From Plumapathes pennacea (lineage: Eukaryota; Cnidaria; Anthozoa; Antipatharia; Myriopathidae), in NCBI GenBank assembly GCA_964036295.1, contig OZ038462.1, forward strand, positions 2,487,501-2,551,500: a stretch of DNA of 64,000 nt. Direction: 5' to 3'. A model generated the notes under the pieces. That model was not told the origin of the DNA. It did not search any database and saw nothing but the letters and a program-made list of their open reading frames with translations. The translations under genes were made by a program, and so were the position numbers. Positions 11,958 through 23,100 of the stretch are shown one piece after another. Each line of letters starts with the position of its first letter. The stretch's first letter is position 1.

Positions 11958-13518
11958 TCGCTTTTCTTAGTGGGCAATATGAAGTCTTTCAGAATCCCCT
12001 TTAGTTGACCGGGGAACGCATAGCCAAAAAGCTCAAAGTCGGTTTTAAAAAGGTTCGCAACTTCAACAATCAAATTCTTGGGGATCTTGGAGTAAAACCG
12101 AAGCAGCTCTGAGGTTGTGTTGGACGGGCGGTACGCTGGAAAAGGAACCGTGTTATTAAGACCAGATGCTTTCAGCACGTAAGGGGCCTCATCCTCAAGA
12201 TTCTCAAAGTGTCCGATAAAGTCGTAGTCTATAGCACATGGTTGGCACAATTTATACGAAAGTTCCCAGTGTTCTTGCCAGACCTTCTCGCTGCCCACAA
12301 ATCCGAGGAAATCTTCAAATGAAATGTTGTTGTCCTTTCTTGGTGCGTTTTGATTTTTAACAAACTGTAGGACGTGCTTACTCCAGCCCTTCTTAAACGT
12401 CTGATCTTTGGCAAACTCAGAAAACTTGTCTTTGTATGCAGACAACAGCCGTTCCATGGGCTCCCTCACGAAGAGAAATTTGTAGTAGTCTCTCAGCATT
12501 TTCGACCTCTCTTCGACGGGATAGCTTTGTAAATATTTAAATGTTCCTTTTGGCGCGTAGTGGATGGATATCCCAGAAATTGGAAAATATCCTTTAAGAG
12601 ATGCAAAGACAGTCTTCCACTGGGTACAGGCCACTTTAGGAACATAGCAAAACATCACCTTGTGTCTGTCATCGACTATAATATTTGTTAAGCCCTTTCC
12701 ATTGAGGCATTCATTTGGTCCACACATCGTTTTCATTCTTTGTCTTCTTTCTTCGTTTCGTTCTTGGATGATGTCTTCGATTGAACGACTCTGAAATGGA
12801 AAAATGATAATATAACAATTACAGTTATTATGTAATTATAGTTTATAGCGTTTCATGGAAGCGGCCCCAGATGCACTCCCTCACCTTTTCGGAGATGACA
12901 AAACGTTTCTCGGTCAATCCATTCCGAATACTGTGATGAGTCAAAGTAAGGTGCATCCAAATAAACAGCGGTACGACGCCACAACTAAGAAACACGAAAC
13001 AGCAGAGGCTTGTTCCTAAAAGAAAGGAATAAAAATAATATTAAAACTCGTGTTGCACTCTTATCAAAACAAGTTATCCAAGAACACCAAAGATTAAAAG
13101 TTTAGTTGTCCACATCAGTTCACATCGGAAAGCCGTTAATTGTCCAATCACTATGGAGTACAAAGTCAGTTGATTGTTCAGCAGTCTTGTGTGAATCTGA
13201 AATATCACCATAAAGCAACTTTTGACAAAAGGCCTTCCGCCCAAAAGTCTTCGCCGCGACCGTGTATGGCCGCCACGTACGTTAACGCCACAAATTCTGC
13301 GTAAATAGCTCTGTACCGCAGGATTTCTGAGGGAGATGTGCTGAGCTTTCCAGCCTTCTGATCAAAAATCATATTTACACCATTGGAGACCGCACAAGTT
13401 CGTTGGTCGAGTATACATTTATAGTTGTCAAAAACCCAACTTTAGCTGAGAACTGTTTGACCGACTGGGTCACAGCTAGCCCCAGCTCTGCGGTCACTTT
13501 GTAATGATACTCACTCAT
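11903..13518 (-). CDS. Carbohydrate sulfotransferase, family 2 (CHST11-like), type II Golgi enzyme
   Basis: Three coding exons: 13518-13515 (only ATGA), 13015-12885 and 12790-11903, giving 340 aa. A short cytosolic start is followed by one membrane anchor (CCFVFLSCGVVPLFIWMHLTL region), then the lumenal sulfotransferase domain. YVPKVACTQWK matches the 5'-phosphosulfate loop and FLFVREPMERLLSAYKDKF the 3'-phosphate loop of PAPS-dependent chondroitin/HNK-1-type sulfotransferases; LCQPCAIDYDFIGHFENL is also family-typical. The family transfers sulfate from PAPS to N-acetylgalactosamine or related sugars in the Golgi; the acceptor cannot be read from sequence. Length is close to CHST11 (about 350 aa). 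The domain should end near FGYAFPGQL; the remaining C-terminal tail is unusual and its last ~17 codons lie in a TIR element. Start choice: ATGA joins to GA of the next exon to give Met-Arg. Confidence 0.85.
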
Positions 13519-13538
13519 TTTGCTGCAATCATATCCAC
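13515..13538 (-). other. 24-base start exon with a uORF touching the start codon
   Basis: A pyrimidine-rich tract and acceptor CACAG precede GTGGATATGATTGCAGCAAA and ATGA, followed by the donor GTGAGT. The first ATG opens a five-codon uORF whose TGA overlaps the coding ATG as ATGA. This implies a 5' UTR intron upstream. Confidence 0.5.
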
Positions 13539-13634
13539 CTGTGAATAGAAATATATGAATAAGTAATCCTATTTATAAAATAACTCTGATACTACGCGCG
13601 CTCTGATTGGCTAAATAACCGTGTAAGATGAGAG

Positions 13635-14347
13635 TTTATTATATAGACACGAGGGTCTTACTGGAAAATATACCGTGCGTAAAATCCATACGAAACTACA
13701 TCCGGGACCCGAGTGGCGTATTTTCCATATCCTTACTAGTGAGGATATCGTTGGCATCATTTCTCGCTTTTGCACGGTTGTTTGTGCAATTTCTCGTAAA
13801 ACACTCGTGTCTAATATAATAAAAAGAAAATTACACGGTGGCTTGAAGATATGGATATTATTTTCTCGTGGTAAAAACATAGAGATTACTTCATGGAAAG
13901 TGCGCGCGTACGGTTTTTATTCACGAGTTGTGAAGTATCATAAAACGAACGAGCGAGGCTTTGCGAGCGAGTGAGTTTTATGATACGAAACAACGAGTGA
14001 ATAAAAACTGTACAAAGCACTTTCCATGATGTTTTCTGTTTATTATATACATACTGAGACATTTATCATGGGACCGGGAAACCTTTAACAGTAGTGATAA
14101 ATCGTCGTTCGCAGCTTGTGATTGGACGAACGATTTTTTTCACGTGTGAAAAGCGTCGTTCGCGGCCTCTCATTGGCTAGAACTCATTTGCGTACGAAAT
14201 TTTACGATATGGCTTTTTCGTGAGTATGTCTCAGTATGTATATAATAAAATATTTTACTCACTCGCGAAGCGCTCGTTTGTAAAATATTGTTTGTACCAC
14301 TCGAAAATAAAATTCATATCTTCGCGCCACCGTGTAATATTCTCTAT
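13635..14347. mobile_element. Nested TIR elements: B + A, with C + D inserted inside A
   Basis: Element B (13635-13826) has ends AGACACGAG...CTCGTGTCT. Next to it element A starts with ATTACACGGTGGC (13831), is broken at 13879 in its loop after GTGGTAAAAACA, and resumes at about 14250 with TTTTACTCACTCGCGAAGCG to end near 14347. The insert 13880-14249 consists of palindrome C (GATTACTTCATGGAAAGTGC and inverse) and element D with TIR TTTATTATATACATACTGAG. The uninterrupted A+B unit exists at 21523-21863 and 61045-61387. The same C+D unit exists alone in inverse orientation at 41559-41930. Confidence 0.85.
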
Positions 14348-14622
14348 TTATTTTCCGGAAGGGCCAAATTGCGTGCAATGTTATGCTATAACACCTGCCC
14401 TCTGCCTGTTAGTATATACTTTCTTTTAATTTTCGGACTGATTTTTGTACATTTTGTGTATATTTGAAGTGCAAGTTTGCCTTCTGTGAGTGAACTCCGC
14501 AGTTAATGTAAACAATGGGTACTTCTCGTCAGAACTCAGAGGCGACACTATTAAGGTGCTCGCCATGAATCAGAGCACAGAGACGAAGCCACTAAGATGT
14601 GGAAAGAAGGCAGTATACTTAC

Positions 14623-14700
14623 CGCTACTCAATAAAGAAGTTGGACGAATTCTTGTCTCCGCGTTCCGGAGAGACCTTCCAGCAAGCAAATCCACTGGTT
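14623..14700 (-). other. Possible 5' UTR exon of the sulfotransferase gene
   Basis: On the minus strand GAGTAGCG is followed by a perfect donor GTAAGTAT at 14622-14615. An upstream noncoding exon is required by the acceptor at 13540-13539, and this is a plausible one. Its 5' limit is not defined. Confidence 0.25.
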
Positions 14701-17196
14701 AAGGTCTGTTACACCATCTAGAAAGTGCTCCGTAACACAGGTGAAAGGCGCGTTTTATTAGAGCAACTTATACATTGTTAGAGAAATCTGTCATCTGCGG
14801 TTTCCTTATTGGGTTATCAAAATTCTTTGGTGTCTCTCACGTAGCCAAGGAAACATGACGGCGGGAATTAAACAAAGAAAACCAAGCGGCGACATTTATC
14901 ACAGCAACTTTTTTCGCGCGTATTTATGCATTTGTGTTTTACGAGAATTTAGTCGACCGGACCTCACTCATTTACGTTATACGTTAGTAGAACGCGTGAC
15001 CGGTCCTGTCGTTTTCAATCAGATATGATGACAGGTCAGGTTTCTTTCATTTTCAACACGTCTGTATTTTATGTCATAATTTCTCACGATATCGTTTTTG
15101 CATTTTTAGATACAAAACTGACCTTTAGTGTAACTACTTTCATAGAACTTCGATCAGAGGCAAATCTGTTTGTCAGGAAAAAGCACAAAGTACTCACGGT
15201 TCGAAATAAAATAATTTATCGATTCTACTGAATGTCTTGACGCGCGCTCTGATTAGTGGAAAATCGTATTGAACAGAACAAGACTTGTTTTTTCATGAAA
15301 TCCCTGCAACATGATTGTATTTTATCTCGCTTGAAAAAGTTACAAATCACTCGCCTTGCGTCTGGCTCGACGTATTTATAAAGATACTCGTTTCTCGGAC
15401 AACTATAGTGCAGCACGTCTCAGCATACTTACTCGTTGCGTTTTTTACTTTTTAATGCACTCCACTCAGGCGGGGGGGGGGGGGGGGTAATCGATGTATT
15501 CGTATTCGTGTGTGGATTATCTGTTTGTTTTCCTGTGCGTAGGTGGTGTTACCCCAGATAGGACGCAGATAAGCATACAAAATCCCACAGGATTGTCCCG
15601 CCATCTTACATAAAACCGGCAAAGACAAAACTGCATTAATTCTTACACATTTTAATGCACACAAATTTGATTAATTTTATGCAAATTTACAAAGCGCTGC
15701 TCTGTTAAGTTTGATACTTTAAATATACAATTGTCCTCTAAACTTTATTTGTGGTCATCCGCAAATTCCCCTCAAACATGAAACAGACTCCTCACACGTC
15801 TGGGAATACAGCCATTTTGTAAAGGAAAAATGGAGAACAATTTTGGGAATGGTCTGGTATAGAAAAAACATTCTGCTTATTGTTCCTTTCCTTCAGTTTG
15901 ACTGTCATACCACAGACGTAAAAGGGACCTGTTCTCGCAAATAAAGAATCTGACTTCTTACCCCGTTTGGAAAGTTATCTACAAAATTATCCTTTCACTG
16001 ATCAAATTGGGGCCCCAGTAATACTTCAGATTCCTTTCAGGAAAGTCTGATATTTTCAGCGAGTATTTAGTCTATTTTAACATTTACGAACTTTCAGGGG
16101 GTGCAGGAAACTCGGCAGAACGCTCCGCCACTACTGTGCTGATTACAAATTTAGCCGTTTATTGAACACAACCAACGACAATCAAAGAAGCCCTCTCAAC
16201 CAAAGCCCTATACACGTTCATATTCTTGCAAATCCGGCGGAATCAGCCAAATTTTTCATCCGATCCGTTTGAAACGATTTTAAATTTGTTTTGGCTTAAG
16301 ATTTTGCTATCGACTTGTTATGTTTCGCTTTGGAAACGAAACCAGCCTTCGATTCTAGAGATGAACAAGAAACTGAATTGGCTGAGAGAGCCCCTTTATC
16401 AACCTTATACTCTTCAGAATTCCGTTGGAGAATCTGATTCGGTGTCTTTAGTTTAGAACATGAATCATACAAATGAGAAAGAAAGATATTGAAGCTTCTT
16501 AAAACTGTAAATTTCATAGTCTTAAACAAGAGCCCAAATACTGCCAGTATAAATTGACGTGTTCCGCAAGTTGATAACACCGAATTAGATAAATAATCTT
16601 AAATACTTCACATGTACATAGCCATCAATATGAATACTTGGACAATTACATTATCACCATATATGTTATCCCCACAAACACTGGATTTCACAGGCAGACC
16701 AATCCCTAAAGGAATACTTGACTGCCTAGCTTTTTCGTGTCTCAGTCATTGTGCCCTTCTGTCACTTTATGGTGATGAATCTGGGTGATTTTAAGCGATT
16801 TTATGTCATAAGAAACTATTTTAGTTTTCAGCATGCATAAAATATTGTATAATATTAAACCCACGTTTCACCAAGGTGAATCAACAACAACAACAAAAAG
16901 GTCGTTCTGAATAAGCACCCGAATCCACCCAAAAAATTGTCACACAAGGAACAAAGAAGACTTGCTATGTTTCTGATTTTTTGAATGTGCAACCGGTTGG
17001 AATGCCCGTGACCTAATCTGTGTTTCTGATGGAAAAAATAGCCACATTTTACTTAATATCAAATATATCCTTTAGAATATGAAATAATGAAATCGAAACG
17101 TACACACACCCATTGGCATGCTACAGTCGGCAATAAGCTAGTAGTACTGCATTGCCCCGTCCGAGGATCTCAGTATCTTCCTCCAACTGATCTCCA

Positions 17197-17437
17197 GGGC
17201 CCGGTTGTTCGAAAGCCGATTAAGCTAATCCAGGATTAACGAAATTCTTTCTCTCGACCTCTCTGCCAAGAAATTGCAGGGTTTTGTGCGAAGATGGATT
17301 AAAAAGCTTGTTCCAGCTTAAGACGTATCAAGGAAGTCGTTGTAGGACAAAACCTTCACATTTTGAAGCTTGTAAATGACAACAAAGTTTAGAACTAATC
17401 CAGGATTAGCCTAATCGTGCTTTGAGAAACCGGGCCC
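17197..17437. mobile_element. TIR element, family F (GGGCCCGGTTGTTCGAAAGC)
   Basis: Starts GGGCCCGGTTGTTCGAAAGC and ends with the inverted TTTGAGAAACCGGGCCC. Both inner arms carry TAATCCAGGATTA. Length 241 bp, no coding capacity. Related copies or fragments lie at about 18456-18604, 22538-22700 and 28815-28975. Confidence 0.8.
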
Positions 17438-18455
17438 AGTACTATTTACACATACGACAGGTGATCATAAATGAGCGTAAATGAACAGACCATTCACGAG
17501 GCTCGTTTTCAAATTGAGGCCTAGTTCAAAGTAGTTCAATTAATTCTTTGCATTTTTAGACGTTTTGAAAACGGGGCTCCAACTCGGTAAAAAGCCTGCT
17601 TTACAATCATTGATCCCTTCACTGTAAACGCAACGCAGAATATTCAAATTATGTCATACAGATGTAAGAACAGAAATAAGTAAATACTCGTTTGACCAAG
17701 AAACTACTGTGATTTCAGCATGAAATACTGTTATGGGTTTAGAACCACGATTTAGCCTTTCAATCCTTATCGAACCTGGCTTTCACATCGTAATTTTCAC
17801 ACACGGTAAAAACCTAAAGTGTGAGAATTCAAACGAAAGATGCTGACCAGCACAATTCAGTGGCACTTTCTAGTTTTGAAATGGCTTTCATTTTACAAAA
17901 GTCAGTAAAGAAATTTCTGTGTTATCTCAGGACTCAAAGGCTTAAAGTGGGTTCGGCAACTTCATCACACGCAAACGTTCGTGTTCTTCCGTGGTGACCG
18001 TGCCCTGGCTCAAAAAAAAAAAACGGTAGTCATTTCAATAAAACATTCACAGCACGTGTATTCAAGACTGGGTTGGATCCCTGCCTCAAATCAAGTTACG
18101 AGTCTCAAAGGGATGACTTTGGCTTCATTCAGCCTGTTTCAAAACGAGGTTAAGCGCCACCTACTTCATGGGAAAATCCGTTTCTAAGAAAATGTTCACG
18201 TAACTAAAGAAACTTTGCGCTGGCCACAAGAACATGCGTCCAACTTGTGAAATACACGACCGTGCTCGTTTTAGACTGATCACACAGATCGAGGCTTGAC
18301 GGAAAGTGCAAAACTATATTTGTAAACGGTGTTCTTTCTAGTTTGAAAAAACGTTTAGGATTGGAATGACATAAAGTCTCGATGTTGGGTCATATTATGT
18401 ACCCTCAATAGCACGATTTACCTTCTTCTTCTTTAGCGCACAGCAGACAAAGATC

Positions 18456-18604
18456 AAGTTGTTCAAAGCTCAAGCTGGTCCAGGATGGCCCATAAACTGT
18501 TAAACGAAATTGCCTTACGAGCGAAACTCTCCCATTTTCAGCCAAAATAAAGATTAGGCCTAATCCAAGGCAAGCCTGATAGTGTTTTGAACAACTGGGC
18601 CATC
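18456..18604. mobile_element. Family F element, diverged copy
   Basis: Ends are AGTTGTTCAAAGCTC and GTTTTGAACAACTGGGCC, with TAGGCCTAATCC inside, matching the layout of the 17197-17437 element. Confidence 0.6.
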
Positions 18605-19904
18605 GTCTATAAATAGTTTTGAGTTGATTTCCCAAATTGAGCTGAAATGTTATCAGCGTTAACCAATCTACAATTTCGACTTCGCTATGTATCTCTTCTG
18701 TTAGAACGGCTACGGAAGGTAAGCAATGGTGTCTAGTCCACTTTTGAATTATCAGTTTAGACTAAGAAGTAACCTGGAAAAATTAACCTTAGTTTATTTT
18801 GTATCTGTATTTGTTTTTCGGTTTTTGTATTTGTTTAATATTTTACTACTCAGTCGCCAGGCAGCGTAAAAATCATCATCATAAATTCAGCTTGCTGAAA
18901 ATATAGAGTGCACTTTCAAAACTATAAATATCGCGATAAATTTACTTTACACACGTGCGGCCAGCGCACGTCCGCGCTTTACCTTATTTTCACAGCCAGA
19001 ACCAGCTGGTACAGTGGGACACAATCAAGCTAACTGCACTGCAGCGATGATAGATTAACAAAGAAAAAACCGGCTCAGAATGTCATTTTACTCGAGGTTA
19101 TAGAAGAGTCGTGCAAGTTTTTTCTTTTACTTTTTAAGTGGAGTACTTCTTTAGATTTTAACTTTTGCTTTTGTAAGGCTGACGTAATTTAGTTTCTCAT
19201 TTTAGAGTAATTTTGGGTGCGGTCGTTTGGACTTATTCCGGAATAGGAAAGCGGGGCTGATCGGTAACATTTCTCGGTTTGGAGCTGATGACTTGAAGGC
19301 GACATGTTTAAGCAGCTGTCTGCGATGCCAGAATAAGAGTATTCAAACCAATCTGGAATGAAACGTCCCCTCAAAACAAGTAACTAATGTTGAAGCTATT
19401 GGTTCCGGAATAGAGCCAAACAAACGCAGCCTTATATTCTTATTTTAGTTTTACCATTGAGCTACACAAAATGGCAACATTGTTTTAGTTTTTTTTACGG
19501 AAAAACAAAGAGAAATGGCTTAATGAAGACGAAGTTTAAAAACCACATGAAAACTCGTCACAAGACCATTTTACTTCTCTACCTCCCCCCCCCCCCCACC
19601 CCCCAATTCTCAGGAGGTCTGTCGACACTCCACTTTTTAAGGGACAGCGTGAAGGCACTGCGCATGTACTACCTTTAGAAGAACACACGTTCAAACATTT
19701 ACCAGAAAAAGAATAATCATCGTAGGAAAAAATCAAGGTTTAGTTTGGTGAACAGTGGAAGACGATTTAAATACTATTTAGACCGTTCACCGTTTTCAGA
19801 TTTCAAATTTACTGTCGCACTTCCTTTTCCTTGTTTCTAGTTCGTTTGTTAATAAACAAGGCCTCCACCCTGTCCCTTTAAACACGCCCGGCTCGGAACT
19901 GACC

Positions 19905-20152
19905 TTAGGCAAACTCCACCTTGCACCGGGGTTCGTTTTCTTCGAGGAAAATCTTGGTCGCCTCGTTGTCATCAAAGTCTTCCTCAAGCGGCCTCGTTGC
20001 CGAGTCCTTATAATAGATACTGCTGCCTCCATAGCGACCCATTCGCGTCTTCCAGTACCAGACCCCGACGGCCAGGAGAATCAAAACGAGGACAATCACA
20101 ACAACAATGCCAACCACGGGACCGGTACCGAGACCTCCAGTTTCATCATCTT
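19905..20152 (-). CDS. TM and cytoplasmic-tail exon of the LDLR-like receptor
   Basis: Phase-1 last exon. After [10 protein letters not shown] comes a membrane segment ([19 protein letters not shown]), a stop-transfer WYWKTR, and a tail containing [20 protein letters not shown] and ending CKVEFA. There is no NPxY, no clear dileucine and no YxxPhi motif. The tail resembles that of the small receptor at 43584-43777. Confidence 0.85.
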
Positions 20153-23100
20153 CTGAAATAAGGCACACAGTTCGTGGTGTTAAAAAAACAAACAAACAAA
20201 CAAAACAACGCAATGATAACTAGAAACACGACACTCGCAGAAGTGCTCCCTCGATCATATCAATCGCGACATCGTCCGCCATTTTGTATTTCAAAACGTA
20301 TCCCAGGATACCGCGCGGCTCGAATAGCCTTTGTGTGCATTGGAATGATAACCAGAGTAACAATCTAAAACAGTATTTTATAAGAGAGAATATGCAGTTC
20401 ATTGCAGTAAACCAAAACAGCTTTTCTTTGGAGTTTCACCGCTACATCACGGTTCTAGCCCTGAACATGACACAAAACGTCAAACTTTGCTCGCCCCGGT
20501 CGTCGGGTTAGCGGATTTTCCGAGCCCTCGCCGTAGTGTGACGACTTTGCACCGAAAAATGGCCAGCCGAATTTGACCGAACTCAGCCGAATGGCAAATA
20601 ATTTTGCTAGCTCAGTGTTCCACTGGATAGACCGGCTGAACCTGCGCACTCACGTTTACGCTGGGCGACTGCGATAGATCCATCGGTGGGTTTCCTGGTG
20701 GTCTCCGCCCCACTGTTGTTCCCTTGTGTGTGGACCTTGCTCGATCTCGCCGTGGTCGGTCCAGTGGGTTGGGTCCCATTCGGTCCAGTACCACTCGGTC
20801 TAGTGGCCGAAGTCGTGGGTTGGGTTCCATTCGGTCCAGTATCACTCGGTCTAGTGGCCTGAGTCGTGGGTTGGGTCCCACTTGGTAGTACGGAGCTGGA
20901 GTTCTTTGCTGTGGTCGGTTTATGCGTTGGTTGCCCAGTGACTGGAGTGCCACCGGCGCAGTTTATTCCGTCAGCTGACATGTTCATTCCGTTCGGGCAG
21001 CGACAAGTGTGAGTCTTGGGCACGACGGCCAGCAGGCACAAGTGGCTGCAGCCTCCGTTGTTGCTTCCACAAGTGTTGGTTCCTGAACAAGTAACACGCG
21101 GGCAGCGAGTCAGTTAGGCACGTGACATTGCATAAATTATTTTTAAACCCTGCAATCGCCTTAGTTTTGAGTCAGCGGTCATTGTACGAAACTGTGGGAA
21201 CGACAGCAACTTCAAGTGGCATTTTCGTAGTTCGTGCAACGCTCGAAAAACTCCCAAACAATAAAACTAAGATTCGTTAATGAAGTATGCGTTAGTTCAA
21301 TGCATTTTCTATGACATAAATTGTGCACACTGAAGTGAAACGGGGCTTGAACATGATGTGAAATTTTAGCTCGAACTTCAGCGCGCAAGGGCATTTTATA
21401 TTAATCTTAATAATAATAAATCTTACTTATCACGTTTCAAAAAACTTTACTGGAATCTTCTGCGTGAGCTCCCACGATACGCATTTTGTGACTTTGGAGT
21501 AAAACACTGAGTGTGTCTTACATAGAGGATATTACACGGCGGCGCGAAGATATGAATTTTATTTTCGAGTGGTAAAAACAATATTTTACGAACGAGCGCT
21601 TCGCGAGTGAGTAAAATGTTGTTTTTACCACGAGAAAATAAAATTCATATCTTCAAGCCGCCGTGTAATTTTCTTTTTATTATATTAGACACGAGTGTTT
21701 TACGAGAAAATGCATAAACAACCGTGCAAAAGCGGGAAATGATGCTATCGATATCCTCACTAGTGAGGATATGGAAAATACGCCACTCGGGTCCCGGATG
21801 TAGTTTCGTATGGATTTTACGCACGGTATATTTCCCAGTAAAACACTCGTGTCTATATAATAAATGTCAACCCTTTCACTCTCAAGAGTGATCAAGGTCA
21901 ATTTTCTCCTTCAATTTCTCACCAGAGATATATTATGCAATAAGGAGAAGCTGGATTTTGATACTTTGCGAGTGATGTAGTGAGAATAGATGGTTTAATC
22001 GGCTCCCATATAAGCAAAGTATCAAAAACCAACTTCTCCTTATTTCACCATACAAGTTTTCTTCTTAAAAGGCTGAGAGAATCTGCACACTTTACCGTTT
22101 GGCTGTCTCAGGGGATGATACACATGAATATCCATGTGCGACCACAACGTTGCCTTGACAATCCCCTTCTCGCCACCAGTGAACTTGTTGACCTGGCGCA
22201 CGGCTTTGCCAAACTTGAACCAATCAGTGTAGTACAGATAATTACCGAACGTCGTAATAGCGAACGGGTGATGCGGTGAGATGGAGGAGACGACGCGACG
22301 GTCCGTTCCGTCGTACATGCTGGTTTCAATCCGCTTCAGACGCGCGTCCGCCCAGTACAGACGCTTGGTAGTGTAGTCGACTGTCAGGCCGTTGGGCCAA
22401 CCGAGGCCTCCACTGACGATCGTTTTACGTGCAGATCCATCCATGGATGCTTGCTCTATCCTTGGGTTGTTGCCCCAGTCGGTCCAGTAGACATGACTGA
22501 AATGAAAAATCTTATTTCATGAACCACTCCCTTTCAGGGCCCAGTTGTTCGAGGAACAATGAAGCCAAGCCTGGATTAGTTTTAAACGTTTTTGCCATCT
22601 TTAAGCCTGGGAATGAAATGGTTTTCCTTATACCTCAATTTACTTGACACGTTTTGAGCTAAAACAAGCTCTTCAGTTGATTTTTGACCAAAACGTTACA
22701 TTTTGTTGGAGAAGAGCATAGTTCAAGACATTTTGTCCGCCATTGTACACACTTGGGGCACATACCCACCCCTCCCCCCCGCCCCATTCAATGTCGATAA
22801 AATTATTGTTTAGCCTCGGTCCTCGAGACTCATCGTAACTCGAAAAACAACATTAATAAGGGGAGGAGGGAGTGGGGTTTGGCTCATAAACGGTCTTTGC
22901 TACCAGATGACTCTCAGCTCTGTCATGTTGTAGAAATTAAAGAATTTGAAGCCAATATTTGTTGTACAAGAGGTAGTTTTAGCCAGCGTCTACGTAATGG
23001 TAAAACAAAGTTAACACTACCTACCCATGGAAAGGGTCCACTGCAATTGCTCTTGGCTCGTGCAAGTCCTCGTCAAAAAGCACCAACCTGTTTCGACCGT

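Larger units (their letters stand above)
14348..19904. other. Intergenic region without supported genes
   Basis: About 5.5 kb with only short, unrecognisable open frames in both strands. It holds a G run at 15473-15487, a full-length TIR element at 17197-17437, a related copy at about 18456-18604, and a C run at about 19585-19603. The part nearest 19904 is presumably the 3' UTR and downstream flank of the LDLR-like gene. Confidence 0.5.

Noticed and set aside
14611..14640. U1 snRNA-like start (ATACTTACC)
   Set aside because: The following bases do not match U1; on the other strand the same bases form a consensus splice donor.
20612..20953. 113-aa Pro/Arg-rich minus frame
   Set aside because: An alternative frame of the Thr/Ser/Pro stalk exon of the LDLR-like receptor; the chosen frame continues the EGF module and joins the TM exon.
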